64,000 nt of DNA from Parvularcula sp. BBD 1991-13 (GTDB lineage: Bacteria; Pseudomonadota; Alphaproteobacteria; Caulobacterales; Parvularculaceae): NCBI GenBank assembly GCA_001657385.1, contig LYSZ01000007.1, forward strand, positions 98,622 to 162,621. The letters run 5' to 3'. The translations under genes were made by a program, and so were the position numbers. Below are positions 34,689 through 43,949 of the stretch, in pieces. Under the pieces are notes generated by a model. That model worked only from the letters and a program-made list of their open reading frames with translations, ran no database searches and was not told the origin of the DNA. Position 1 is the first letter of the stretch, and each line of letters opens with the position of its first letter.

Positions 34689-35180
34689 TCAGTACGGTGA
34701 TAAATGATGATCGGCGGGACGGCCGAAAAGACGCCTGATCGCCAGGATCATATTGAATAGCCGCCACGGCTTGAAAAGATTTCGCAACAATAGAGGTCTG
34801 GAAAGGTAAGCCTCCAGCTCGCGCCGCGCGCGCTCAGGATCGGCCCTGATCCAGTCGCCAATTCTGTTCGCAATCGTAATGTCGTAAGAGCAATTGGGCG
34901 TCAGATAGGATTGATACGCATCAAATATCGCGATGTGCTCAGGGTCGGCCGCTAACCAAAGATAGAAATCGCTCAATTCCCGATTGTTCAGATCCGCTTG
35001 GGGAGATGCGTTATATAACGAAAACCAATGGCGCGCCTGGCGCCGAATTTCCTCTTTGCCGTCGCCAGCGCGCCAATAGCCCTGTTTAAACTTTTCTCGT
35101 TCGATTCTATCCAGCAGCATCTCCGTCTGCGAAATCATGAACCGATTTTGGTCGGAAATTGGAGGCGTCGTTTCTAACAT
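34689..35180 (-). CDS. FecR N-terminal-like (DUF4880-type) protein
   Basis: 163 residues from ATG 35180 with GGAGA upstream; a start at 35216 would overlap the permease gene. The region RQARHWFSLYNASPQADLNN, RELSDFYLWLAADPEHIAIF resembles the DUF4880 domain at the N-terminus of FecR sensor proteins. No periplasmic FecR domain and no clear membrane helix are present (only LLLRNLFKPWRLFNMIL-like hydrophobic patches). Such truncated FecR-like genes occur beside TonB receptor loci. It may help regulate the cluster. Confidence 0.6.
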   Translation of the reverse strand: MLETTPPISDQNRFMISQTEMLLDRIEREKFKQGYWRAGDGKEEIRRQARHWFSLYNASPQADLNNRELSDFYLWLAADPEHIAIFDAYQSYLTPNCSYDITIANRIGDWIRADPERARRELEAYLSRPLLLRNLFKPWRLFNMILAIRRLFGRPADHHLSPY

Positions 35181-35212
35181 AGTTCTGTCTCCACTGGATA
35201 CAAAAGAGATTA

Positions 35213-36541
35213 TCACGGTCGCCGATCGAGGTCTCCACCGGCGCCAATATCGGCTTCTTCATGTAGTAATAAGTAGCCTATTGCGGCGGCGCATAGCGCA
35301 ATCAGGGATGAGAAAGCAGGAACAACAGCCCCTTCTGTAAACAGAGCGACAAGGCCGGCAATCACGCCGATCGCTAGCGCGATGATCGAGTGCGAGCGGA
35401 AGCGAGGAACCCTGCTCAGATCAAGCCAGCCGTCAGCGAACTTCCGAATCAGGAAGAAACGTGCGATATAGACCCCGGCGACCGGCGGTAAGATCATTCC
35501 TATAAAGAAAAAGAATTGAATGACGTGATCGCTGATGCCGACCCAGGCAATCACTGTCCCAGCAATTGCGCAGGCCAGCGTTGACAGATCGTCCTTGCGG
35601 CCGGCGGTCAAATGATCGCCTAACGAGGCTGGGATCAGCCTTAACGTCGCAACGGAACCCATGAAAAGATTCATGACGTTTGTTGTGAAAGCCGCGAGAA
35701 TGAGAATTGGAAGTGCGTATGCGCTGAACTCAAGCTGGACCAGATTTTCGATGAAAGTCGCTTGACCGCCGGAAATCGAGGGCATAACGGAAACGATCAG
35801 AACAAGCGGGATAACAAATCCGAGCGATGCTGCTCCGATAAGGCCACCGCCTCGTCCGGACCTGGCGTATCTTGCCGTATCAGGAAATGTGCAAACGCCC
35901 CCCATAAACGCCCCGAGCGTGGCGCCGAACGCAAGACTGGGGGAAAGCGCGCTCGATGACGCCGGCAACGATAGTATCTGTTCCAGCGAAACGGACATGG
36001 TCGGCATGGCGAGAACGGCGATCAGGAGTAACGTCGCGATCAGAAATGGCATGGCGATACGGCTGAGCCAGTCCATCGCGGTAAATCCGAAGAAAACAAT
36101 TCCTGTAGTGATTATTGATGCAATCGCGATCACAAGCGCTTTCGAAAGGTCGAGTGACAGCCATTGGTAGGCCGTGAATTTAACTCCGTCAGCAAATAAT
36201 TCCAAGGTCAGCGCAAACCATACAGTTGATACAACCAAAATGATCAAATTCGGAAAAATCGAACCGTAACGGCCGAATGTATAAAGATTGATGTTGGCGC
36301 TCGATAATCCCGTCCGCGCGCCGATATAACCCGTCACCGCGTTGACGACGGCCGCAAGAATAAACGCGCTCCACAGAGCCGTTATTCCAGCCGTAAAGCC
36401 GAGCGCCACAATGACGCGAATGACATGATCGTAGGCCGGCAGCGAGCAATAAACGCTGTTTGTGAAATTCACCAAAGCCGCTGAGGAACGGCGCTCGCCG
36501 AGGGGCACTGGATCGCGCGAATGATTGCCGAGCTTGTTCAT
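35213..36541 (-). CDS. NCS1-family nucleobase/hydantoin-type permease
   Basis: 442 residues with about 12 membrane segments. It begins with a charged N-terminus (RDPVPLGERRSSAALVNFTN) and shows the NCS1-like pattern of inverted repeats; SPSLAFGATLGAFMGGVCTF and PDTARYARSGRGGGL lie near the middle. NCS1 transporters carry nucleobases, allantoin, hydantoins or thiamine-like compounds across the inner membrane. It lies 84 bases downstream of the SDR gene. It is slightly shorter than usual NCS1 proteins (about 450-500). Confidence 0.85.
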   Translation of the reverse strand: MNKLGNHSRDPVPLGERRSSAALVNFTNSVYCSLPAYDHVIRVIVALGFTAGITALWSAFILAAVVNAVTGYIGARTGLSSANINLYTFGRYGSIFPNLIILVVSTVWFALTLELFADGVKFTAYQWLSLDLSKALVIAIASIITTGIVFFGFTAMDWLSRIAMPFLIATLLLIAVLAMPTMSVSLEQILSLPASSSALSPSLAFGATLGAFMGGVCTFPDTARYARSGRGGGLIGAASLGFVIPLVLIVSVMPSISGGQATFIENLVQLEFSAYALPILILAAFTTNVMNLFMGSVATLRLIPASLGDHLTAGRKDDLSTLACAIAGTVIAWVGISDHVIQFFFFIGMILPPVAGVYIARFFLIRKFADGWLDLSRVPRFRSHSIIALAIGVIAGLVALFTEGAVVPAFSSLIALCAAAIGYLLLHEEADIGAGGDLDRRP

Positions 36542-36625
36542 GTTTTTCTAGGTGATAAGTGGCGATTGCGGTTCTGAAGGAATGTCAGCGTCACGCATGA
36601 TCATTGCGTGTTACGGACCCCGAAA

Positions 36626-37738
36626 TCACGGCGGAATTTGACCCTGCAGCATAGCCTTGCTGACCGACCACAACAATCTGGCTTCGGAATAGAATTGCGC
36701 ATGGGGGGCGACGCCGCGCCATTCCTGCGTCTCTTCGTCCAGAAGGCGGGCGGGCCTGCAATCTTCAAAGTAATGACCATTGAAGAGAAGGTCGTCCAAC
36801 TCCGGGTTCGTCGCGCAATAGACAGCGGTTGCGGCGGCGACTTCCGTGCGGCGCTTGAAGTATTGCCTAAGAGACGCCACAGGCGCCCCTTCCTCGGTCA
36901 ACAATCCACGTTCTATCCATCGACGTTGATTCGCTAAAAGGCCGGTCTGCACCACGCCTGGATGTGCTGAAAAAACCCGCGCTTTGTTGTTGATCTGGTA
37001 GAGCCTGTGCGCGAGTTCAACAGTGAACAGAGTCATAGCGGTTTTTGAATGTCGGTCCTCTTTGTCGGGATCATAAAACATGCGCTTACAATTCAGATTG
37101 CCCCAACGTATTTTCTCAAGCAGGTGCCCCGCCGATGATCCGTTCACAACGCGCGGCTTGCGCGCCTTCTTCAAAGCGTCGACCAGCAAATTCGTCAGCA
37201 AATAGTGCGACAGGTAGTTCACCCAGAAATGAACGCCGTACCCGTCCGCCAAGCGCAGGCGATCAAACCGTTCCAGCACGCCCGCCTGATTTATTAGAAT
37301 GTCAAGGGATTGATGCTTTTTAAGAAACCGATCCGCGAAGGCGTGTATTTGTCGGCGATTGCGAAAATCGGCAGGCTCAATGGTCACGCCCGCTCCTAAA
37401 GGCGCCAGCGCGTTTTCAGCTTTTTCCATGTCTTTTGCGGGAACCCACACATGCGCGCCCGCCGAACATAAAGCCTGTGTAATCGCCAATCCGATGCCTG
37501 AATACCCGCCCGTTACCATCGCCGTCATGCCGCCAAGGTCCATCCCAGCGATAACCTCGCCCGCCGATATGTTCGGGCGAACAGCTTTCGGCAGATTGCC
37601 CGGCGCTATATCAGGCAGGAGATCGTCGTCAACAAACTCATCACCGCTCATCAGTCCGCGCGGCATCAACCAGGACTCGCCTTCTTCATCGCGGCCGAAA
37701 GCCGCGAAGCCTTCAGGCAACAGCTCAGAATGTGTCAT
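36626..37738 (-). CDS. SDR-family protein lacking the catalytic tyrosine
   Basis: 370 residues; ATG 37738 is preceded by GAAGGAGGGC. An N-terminal extension of 65 residues precedes a Rossmann fold with VTGGYSGIG (75-83), NQAG at 150-153 (usually NNAG) and the serine motif VVNGSSAGHL near 200. The YxxxK motif is degenerate: D228 replaces tyrosine (EDRHSK, Lys232 kept). It resembles retinol-dehydrogenase-like SDRs. Without the tyrosine, standard redox catalysis is doubtful; it may act as a binding or altered enzyme. It is 146 bases downstream of the oxygenase gene. Confidence 0.8.
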   Translation of the reverse strand: MTHSELLPEGFAAFGRDEEGESWLMPRGLMSGDEFVDDDLLPDIAPGNLPKAVRPNISAGEVIAGMDLGGMTAMVTGGYSGIGLAITQALCSAGAHVWVPAKDMEKAENALAPLGAGVTIEPADFRNRRQIHAFADRFLKKHQSLDILINQAGVLERFDRLRLADGYGVHFWVNYLSHYLLTNLLVDALKKARKPRVVNGSSAGHLLEKIRWGNLNCKRMFYDPDKEDRHSKTAMTLFTVELAHRLYQINNKARVFSAHPGVVQTGLLANQRRWIERGLLTEEGAPVASLRQYFKRRTEVAAATAVYCATNPELDDLLFNGHYFEDCRPARLLDEETQEWRGVAPHAQFYSEARLLWSVSKAMLQGQIPP

Positions 37739-37884
37739 AGCGCCCTCCTTCGAACTGAACATGGAAGAACGCGGTTCCCGGTTTCTTGGGGAAGACTCGT
37801 ACAGTCAAACCGGCGACGATCCAAGCAATCGCTCAATTTCAACCGCGTTCATCCATATTCAGCGTTATCGCTCAATAACCCCGC
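37739..37884 (-). promoter_or_regulatory. Gap inside the oxygenase cluster
   Basis: 146 bases between the first oxygenase and the SDR gene. It is large enough for an internal promoter or an mRNA structure, but no clear consensus is visible. Confidence 0.3.
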
Positions 37885-38904
37885 CTACTGATAGAATTTC
37901 TCCCGTTTCTGAGGCATGAATGTAATCCCGCTCATGTGCGATCCCACATAATCGCGCCAAAGAAGATCGCATATATCCAGGGACGAATAAAATTCGTAAT
38001 CCGGATTATCATTCAGCAATTGCGATTGCGCCTTGTCGCCGACAATGGGAAGCCTGCAGTCGCCCGAACCGAAGAAGAAGGCGGTAATATTGTGCCGATG
38101 GTCCCTGCCTGTCTCATGCAAGCTAACTCTATGACGTGTCGCTTTCAATTGACCGCATAGAGATAACTCCAACGCATCGCCGATCATGATTACGGTATCG
38201 TCCCACGCGGCCTTGACCGGAACCCACTCGTCTGAACGGGTTTGAACCATCAGCCCGTCGCAATCGCTGCCGGTCATGATCGTCAGCTTTGTGTTGTCCT
38301 TATGACCGGTCAGCGATACGCCGGCGTCGTTCCTGACCGAGCGAATACTGCGCAGGTCTATTCCGGTGTGGAGAATTGTCTTTGCATACTGTCCATAGTC
38401 GTAGTCCAGTCCGGCACAGATCAAAGACATGGTGTTGGCGAACACATCCCCAAGCATCCACATCATCGCATATTGAACTTGTGCAAATTCCGGCAACAAT
38501 GACGCATCGGGCCAGTGCGGTAAATCTTCAAAATAATGCGGGTGATATGGATGGCCTATTGGGTGCGCCCTTTCCGTCAGCCAGTAAGAACGATGACCGG
38601 CAAGCTCGCCGTTTAGATCGCGTTCGCAGCCGATCAGGTGCATCCCATGGCCGTTATACTTATGAGAACCGTCCGGCATCATGGGTTCCAGCGCTTGCAG
38701 AATATCGGCTGGCAGTTGATGCAATAAGCTGTTTTGATTCATGGCCTTCAGCAGAAGGCCGGACGTGACATGCGGCAAGCCGCGGATACGCGCGCATCGA
38801 AATGTCGTCAGATCACGCAGCAAGTCTTGAATAAAGGCGTCGCGCCTTGCATAGCTGTCACTGACAGCGTCACTGTATAATAGCGGCGCAAGCTCCATCC
38901 CCAT
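37885..38904 (-). CDS. Isopenicillin-N-synthase-like Fe(II)/2-oxoglutarate oxygenase 1
   Basis: 339 residues. The 2-His-1-Asp iron site is visible: His201 and Asp203 (LTGHKDNTKL) and His258 (ATRHRVSLHE). The cosubstrate Arg is R270, but the usual R-x-S box reads RHN (Asn272 for Ser). IPNS-like enzymes oxidise small molecules, and the family includes thymine-7-hydroxylase as well as the antibiotic enzymes. It lies six bases downstream of the racemase-like gene in one operon. The substrate is unknown. Confidence 0.88.
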   Translation of the reverse strand: MGMELAPLLYSDAVSDSYARRDAFIQDLLRDLTTFRCARIRGLPHVTSGLLLKAMNQNSLLHQLPADILQALEPMMPDGSHKYNGHGMHLIGCERDLNGELAGHRSYWLTERAHPIGHPYHPHYFEDLPHWPDASLLPEFAQVQYAMMWMLGDVFANTMSLICAGLDYDYGQYAKTILHTGIDLRSIRSVRNDAGVSLTGHKDNTKLTIMTGSDCDGLMVQTRSDEWVPVKAAWDDTVIMIGDALELSLCGQLKATRHRVSLHETGRDHRHNITAFFFGSGDCRLPIVGDKAQSQLLNDNPDYEFYSSLDICDLLWRDYVGSHMSGITFMPQKREKFYQ

Positions 38905-38910
38905 GACGGC

Positions 38911-39627
38911 TTATCTCTCCGGATTGATGTGCTCGGCCGCGGCCCAGATGGTTTCCGCCAGCGGATTAACCACCATTTCACGTGGAAACTTCCTTTTCAT
39001 TTTTGCCTGAAGATCAGGAATGCCTTCGCTATCGAGCGTGCAGGCAGGATAGATTACGCCAGCCCCTTCATCTTCAATTAGCCGGGCGGCCGCCGCCTCG
39101 ATCCCGCGAAGGCGGTCATCAGGACTCATACGATTTAACTTGTTGTCCGGTGAGATATAATCGATTGCATACTTACTCTCAGGCAAATGGTATTGATCGA
39201 GTTTCGACTTGAAATCGGTTTCTTCACGCTCAACGGGCCGAGGCAGGATGAAACCGTAACGACGGTCGAATTGACCGTATTTCGACAACATCGTCTTTGT
39301 CGGTCCAAAAACAGGAATCGACAACTCTCTCTTCAACTCCATCAAAGCGGTGTCCAGCACACAATCCAGCACGATTGCAGACGCCCCGCGATTTTGCGCA
39401 GCTAATCCGGCTGCGATCATCAGTTCTTGCGCCAGAGTTTCGGAAACCGAGCCATGCACTCTCGTTTCTCCGTGCAAATAGGAATGACGAAGTTCACACC
39501 CCATATTATAAATCTTTTTTATAGCGCTGGCCCTGTTATGACGCCGGGTTTCAGGGGCCGGTGAAATCACATGAATGATCTTTCGACTGGAGGGCTCCAG
39601 CTCTGTTGCGGGTTGTGCGAACGCCAT
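38911..39627 (-). CDS. Asp/Glu/hydantoin racemase-like protein
   Basis: 238 residues. Two cysteines occupy the positions used by cofactor-independent racemases: Cys89 (SAIVLDCVLDTALMELKREL) and Cys196 (GAGVIYPACTLDSEGI). A proline-rich N-terminal tail precedes the fold. The family includes Asp, Glu and hydantoin racemases and maleate isomerases. It sits between two IPNS-like oxygenases, with gaps of six and nine bases. A chiral amino acid, hydantoin or related compound is therefore the probable substrate. Confidence 0.82.
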   Translation of the reverse strand: MAFAQPATELEPSSRKIIHVISPAPETRRHNRASAIKKIYNMGCELRHSYLHGETRVHGSVSETLAQELMIAAGLAAQNRGASAIVLDCVLDTALMELKRELSIPVFGPTKTMLSKYGQFDRRYGFILPRPVEREETDFKSKLDQYHLPESKYAIDYISPDNKLNRMSPDDRLRGIEAAAARLIEDEGAGVIYPACTLDSEGIPDLQAKMKRKFPREMVVNPLAETIWAAAEHINPER

Positions 39628-39636
39628 GTCTACTCC

Positions 39637-40653
39637 TTACGCTTTACCAGAGACGGTGTACGGATCGTCATGAAATTTGACGCCTTCCATATCCTTGGAG
39701 GAAAAACCGCGCCAAATATCCGTCGCGATGTCCAACGGTGGTTCATGGATGTATTCTTGAAACCGCGACGGGAATTTATTGATCCTCGACAAGTTCGTCA
39801 GCGGCATTGGGGCTTGGCGCGATCCGGCGCAAAAAACATTGATGCTGTCGCGATAACTCTTTGCGTTTGAGGCTTCGACAACGCGATGTAGCGGTGATTT
39901 GATGACGCCGCCAGTTGCGAACCATAGGGTCAACCCGGCAAAAATTACCGTGCTTTCCGGCCCGGCCCAGACAGGTTTCCATGAGTCTTTATTCTTGCCG
40001 AGGTTCACTTCCAGGCCGGCTGACAAGGCCATGACCTGCGTGATGATCGAAGAATCGTAATGCGCCCCGATCGGATCGGCGCCAGGATGAAAATGGCTTC
40101 GATTAAGGCGACAATCGTTAGACCCGAACGTCAGCGCGCCATGATAAAGATCAGGATCGCGGCCCATGGCGATCGCGATCCCTTGCATGATCGTATATGT
40201 CACCTCATCGACGCGCCTGAGAAAACAATCCATCGTCGATGTGTAGCCGGGCAGTTCGAGGTCAGGATTACGATCATAAGACTGCCGGTACTGATGGGGA
40301 TCGGCAGGCGTATGCAGCGGTTGCCTCGTCAGAAAGGTGAGAAAGTCGCGGTAATTGATGTTGCTCCCGTCTGAAGCCCGTTTTTCATCGCCGACTTTAT
40401 GATAGGCGTTCTTGTTATAGGTCTTACTGTAGTATTTATCTTTGATTTGATCCGGCAGGTCGTGAAACGTGCGCGCATAGCGCCTGACGCTCTGCAAGAG
40501 TGGTCCGTGATACGGGCAGTTTATCAATACAGTAAATCCGCGCTGTGTCAGATCCTCGAACAGGCCGGCGATGACCCGGTCTCGCACTTGTTCGCTACAC
40601 GCATGAAACTGCGCATAATCGCGAATGTTGAAATGCAGCGCCGCGGCGTTCAT
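39637..40653 (-). CDS. Isopenicillin-N-synthase-like Fe(II)/2-oxoglutarate oxygenase 2
   Basis: 338 residues. The iron site is H198-x-D200 (PIGAHYDSSI) and His256 (SPLHRVVEAS); the cosubstrate box is the intact R268-D-S270 (YRDSINVF). The N-terminal DIOX_N-like region has DLTQRGFTVLINCPYHGPLL. It shares architecture with oxygenase 1 but is clearly diverged. It starts four bases inside the TonB receptor stop, so it is translated right after the receptor. Confidence 0.9.
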   Translation of the reverse strand: MNAAALHFNIRDYAQFHACSEQVRDRVIAGLFEDLTQRGFTVLINCPYHGPLLQSVRRYARTFHDLPDQIKDKYYSKTYNKNAYHKVGDEKRASDGSNINYRDFLTFLTRQPLHTPADPHQYRQSYDRNPDLELPGYTSTMDCFLRRVDEVTYTIMQGIAIAMGRDPDLYHGALTFGSNDCRLNRSHFHPGADPIGAHYDSSIITQVMALSAGLEVNLGKNKDSWKPVWAGPESTVIFAGLTLWFATGGVIKSPLHRVVEASNAKSYRDSINVFCAGSRQAPMPLTNLSRINKFPSRFQEYIHEPPLDIATDIWRGFSSKDMEGVKFHDDPYTVSGKA

Positions 40654-42770
40654 AATTCCACTCCCAATTCAATCCAGAACAATTGCGGCCCGTCCGGATT
40701 TCCTAGCGAATACTCACGACCGATTCCGGGAGGGCCGGTGAAGTTGTCATGGGCGCGAGCGCCGTTGAGATTTTCGATGACAATGGACACTGACAGTTTT
40801 TTGAGTTTTAGCCCAAAACGCGCGTCCACAAAGGTCTTGCCTGATTGGTTGTACTGGTTTTCGAGATCCCATATGCGCTTGCCGATGCGACGCGCATTGA
40901 AGGCGGAAACAAGCTCAACACCCTGCCCCAGCGGCAGGTTCATCGAGCCGCCAAAATTGATCGTGTGATTCACCGTATTCGGCGTTGCATTACCGATCAG
41001 ATCGGGCCGCGAGGGGGCGCGGACAATAGATGATTCCAGAAGCCCGTAGTCGATGTACAACTGAAAATGATTGGACAGGGCGTAGTCCAGCCGTCCTTCC
41101 GATCCGCAAATACGTGCGCGGGGAATATTCGTGATGAATTGCGAAGCCTCCACAAGCGCAAAGACTTGATAATCGGTTACGCGCCCGCAGAATCCGACCG
41201 CTCTCAGCGTGATGCGCCCATCCATCAAACTGCTGTTGAAGCCGGCCTCGCAGCTCGTCAGCGTTTCCTGCCCGTAAGGCTCCAGACCGCTGGAATTGAA
41301 GCCCCCCGCGCGGCTCGCGGAACCGCAGGACGTAAACAGATTAATGCGGCCAAGATTATAGTTCGCTGCAAATCGCCACGGCAATGAGCTGAATGTTTCC
41401 GACAGCGCACGGTTGAGGCCACGATCAGTCTGCTCACTTTCCATCTCTTCAAGTCTGAGAGAGGCTTGCAAGGTCAGCCGGTCAAACGGCTGGTATTCAG
41501 CGCGGGCATAGAGTGCGTAAATAAAAGTCTGAAACCCAAGCGCCTGATTGAAAATCAGATCATTGGGATCGACGACGCCGGCGAACAGCATGTCGCTGGG
41601 GACGGCAGGGTTGTCGAGGAACAGCTCGGCGGGAAAATCATACCTTGTGCGAAAAAATGAACCGCCAAAGTCAACGCCAAATTGCCGGGCGCCGGTTCTT
41701 AGCCGTGAAATCCGGAAATCCTGAAAGACCTGAGAAATACCGCTGTATCGAAAGCGCCCGGCGGAGCCGCGGCCTGCGTCCGGCCCGTCCGCCCCGAAAG
41801 CGCCGTTCGGCAAAGCGGCGAGGTGCGCGTAGTCGAGGTCTTGGATATTTTCCTCGTCGGCGCCCGTGAAGTTACTGATGCTGGTGAAGGTGAAAAACTC
41901 GCGAATGTCTGCGGCGATCTTAATCGTCGCGCCGTAATCCTCGCCTTCCGAATTACCAAGCCGGTTCGCGGTCGAGGCAAGAAACTCGTTCGGGTCGTTG
42001 TTTATGACGACAGAGTCATAAGCAGCCCCGACGTCGAAGGCGGCGTACCAGCCGATCACATCAATCGTGACAGCCTCGCTCGGACGATAAACGCCGGTGA
42101 CGCGAGCGCCGAACGATCCGTCGTTGAAATCCGCTCCGGTGTTCAGAAATGTGTTCTCAAGTTGACCATCGCTATGGTCGTAGTATCCGCTGAGCCCCAA
42201 AGACAGATCCGCCCCAATTGGGCCGGAGACTGAGGCTTCAACAATGCGGTGTCCGTTCTCGCCGAGCTGCACCCGGGCGCGGCCGGATAAATTATCGCCC
42301 GGCCTTGTGGTGTTAATACTGATCACCCCGCAGAGTGCGTTTGGCGCTATGTCGCCGCTTGGGCCGGCAGCGAAGGTGACAGACTCAACATCGAACAGGC
42401 GCGAGGTTATCAGCTTGGATTCAGCGAGCGGCACGCCGTTTACGACAATTGCGCAAGCCGGCGGGCCGTTTATAACCTGAGCTAATCCGCGACCGCCGAA
42501 CTCATTATTACTAGGCGTAAACCCCCTTTTTGACACCATGTTAGGAATGGCGTCGAACATGCGGCCCGTATCGAGTATGTTGCGATTAACAAGATCATCT
42601 CGATTCAGAGTGACAGAAAAGTAAGACGGGGCCGCCGCCGAGATTGCGAGACGGTCGCCCTGAACCTCGATAATCTCTATGTCATTGCGCACTTCTGACG
42701 CCGCGTACGCCGCCTGACATGAGGTTGCGGCGATCACGATAGCGGTTGCTATGCACCTAATCAACGACAT
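40650..42770 (-). CDS. TonB-dependent receptor of the oxygenase cluster
   Basis: 706 residues with signal peptide (IATAIVIAATSCQAAYAAS), plug domain (GRMFDAIPNMVSKRGF, GGRGLAQVINGPPACAIVVN, SVTFAAGPSGDIAPNALCGV) and beta-barrel ending in FWIELGVEL. Two cysteines in the plug are unusual. As first gene of an operon with two oxygenases, a racemase-like enzyme, SDR, permease and FecR-N-like gene, it probably brings in the substrate of that pathway. Confidence 0.93.
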   Translation of the reverse strand: MSLIRCIATAIVIAATSCQAAYAASEVRNDIEIIEVQGDRLAISAAAPSYFSVTLNRDDLVNRNILDTGRMFDAIPNMVSKRGFTPSNNEFGGRGLAQVINGPPACAIVVNGVPLAESKLITSRLFDVESVTFAAGPSGDIAPNALCGVISINTTRPGDNLSGRARVQLGENGHRIVEASVSGPIGADLSLGLSGYYDHSDGQLENTFLNTGADFNDGSFGARVTGVYRPSEAVTIDVIGWYAAFDVGAAYDSVVINNDPNEFLASTANRLGNSEGEDYGATIKIAADIREFFTFTSISNFTGADEENIQDLDYAHLAALPNGAFGADGPDAGRGSAGRFRYSGISQVFQDFRISRLRTGARQFGVDFGGSFFRTRYDFPAELFLDNPAVPSDMLFAGVVDPNDLIFNQALGFQTFIYALYARAEYQPFDRLTLQASLRLEEMESEQTDRGLNRALSETFSSLPWRFAANYNLGRINLFTSCGSASRAGGFNSSGLEPYGQETLTSCEAGFNSSLMDGRITLRAVGFCGRVTDYQVFALVEASQFITNIPRARICGSEGRLDYALSNHFQLYIDYGLLESSIVRAPSRPDLIGNATPNTVNHTINFGGSMNLPLGQGVELVSAFNARRIGKRIWDLENQYNQSGKTFVDARFGLKLKKLSVSIVIENLNGARAHDNFTGPPGIGREYSLGNPDGPQLFWIELGVEL

Positions 42771-43680
42771 TACTCTTTACTCGAATTTACTCGACACAAA
42801 AATGCGACGCGGGCGCGGAGCTACGACAATACGCCTCTCCGCGCCCGCTGAACGCCGCGGCGAAGGATAACAACCGCGGCTGCGCACCAGCCACCTTGGC
42901 GCGGGTGCATGATCCGAGCGAAAAGATGGCGCGCTGACCGGACCTTTCCTCCAGGGGGAGTGAGAAAAGGAGATATGAAAAGCCCGGTCAGCACTAAGGC
43001 AACGCAGCGATTTCGCGATGCCTATACTTGAATATTCATTCATCAGAGTATCCCCGCCATGCGCATCAGTTTTTCTTATTCAGAGGGGCGGAAGACGCTC
43101 AACACTGGAGTCCTTCCGCCCCTCCGCCCCTAGCGCCTGACCGCGACATGCGCGGTCGCCCCCTCCCATCCCGCTGGAAAGACAAAAAGCGCCTGACAAA
43201 TGAGCCGTAGCAGTCAACTATGCAGATGAAGCAAATTGCGCAGGCGAAGCGGCGCGACAGTGACCGCTCCGCCTGCTTCAGACGCCGTTTTGGACATACT
43301 CACGGCATCGCCGGGTAAGGAAAAAGCAGCGCTTCCTCATCCAGTCACAACAAATGCTGCACATTGATGGCTAAGGGCATTTATCCCCCTAACGGCGTAT
43401 CAGGATGGCCTACTTTTATCGGATTTCAGCCAGCCAGAGTGCCTGGAGGGTTGTTTTTTTATTGATGCTGTACTTTCCGTAACCGTATCCAACATTACAC
43501 CCTGAAGGGCCGCCAAAACTGTGAAGTCCGTCAGCGGCGTTTTCTCCGCATCGAGACTAGCTCGGACCAGAAGACACCGTTCCACTGTTTCGCCGAAAGC
43601 GACCGGACGGAAACCCGCAGAAGCGGGGCGCGGCTTTTATCTCGCCGTCAGGCGGTCATTGAACATAACCGCGCTGTCCG
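42771..43680. other. Long upstream region of the TonB cluster
   Basis: About 900 bases without a convincing gene. It must carry the promoter of the receptor operon. The run 43105-43155 is GC-rich with short self-complementary segments (CTGACCGCGACATGCGCGGTCGCC-like hairpin near 43137-43160). A minus-strand frame at 43400-43585 shows no family resemblance. I looked for a cobalamin or TPP riboswitch and found none. Confidence 0.35.
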
Positions 43681-43770
43681 GTCGCCGATAAATCGGCGCG
43701 ACACATGGCTGCTGAGCCAGGCTTTATTCACCGGGGGCAACTCCCGGCCCGCGCAAGCGCGGTAATGAAA
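43681..43770. ncRNA. Stem-loop element A (candidate structured RNA)
   Basis: Three consecutive hairpins: CGCCGAT/ATCGGCG (about 43683-43699), TGGCT/AGCCA (43716-43729) and CCGGG-GGCAACT-CCCGG (43731-43747). A fourth hairpin is CCGCG-CAAG-CGCGG near 43748-43762. The loop GGCAACT recurs in element B with a changed stem. It could be an untranslated RNA or a DNA cruciform; orientation is not known. Confidence 0.35.
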
Positions 43771-43949
43771 CACCGAATAACCCGCAGATAATCAAGTGTC
43801 AATGCAGAGGGCGTATAAACTTGTACAGATTTCTTATATTCAATTGCTTTTATGAATTTTCTTAATTCTGTACAATATAGTTTAATGCAATTCGACAAAA
43901 TAGATTGTATTCGCGCGCGCTACATGATTGCGCGCGCGGCCCGTCAGGC

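Noticed and set aside
43400..43585. 61-residue minus-strand frame upstream of the TonB cluster
   Set aside because: No ribosome site or recognisable domain; kept only as part of the non-coding region.
42771..43680. Cobalamin or TPP riboswitch before the TonB receptor
   Set aside because: No B12-box or THI-box core could be found on the minus strand.
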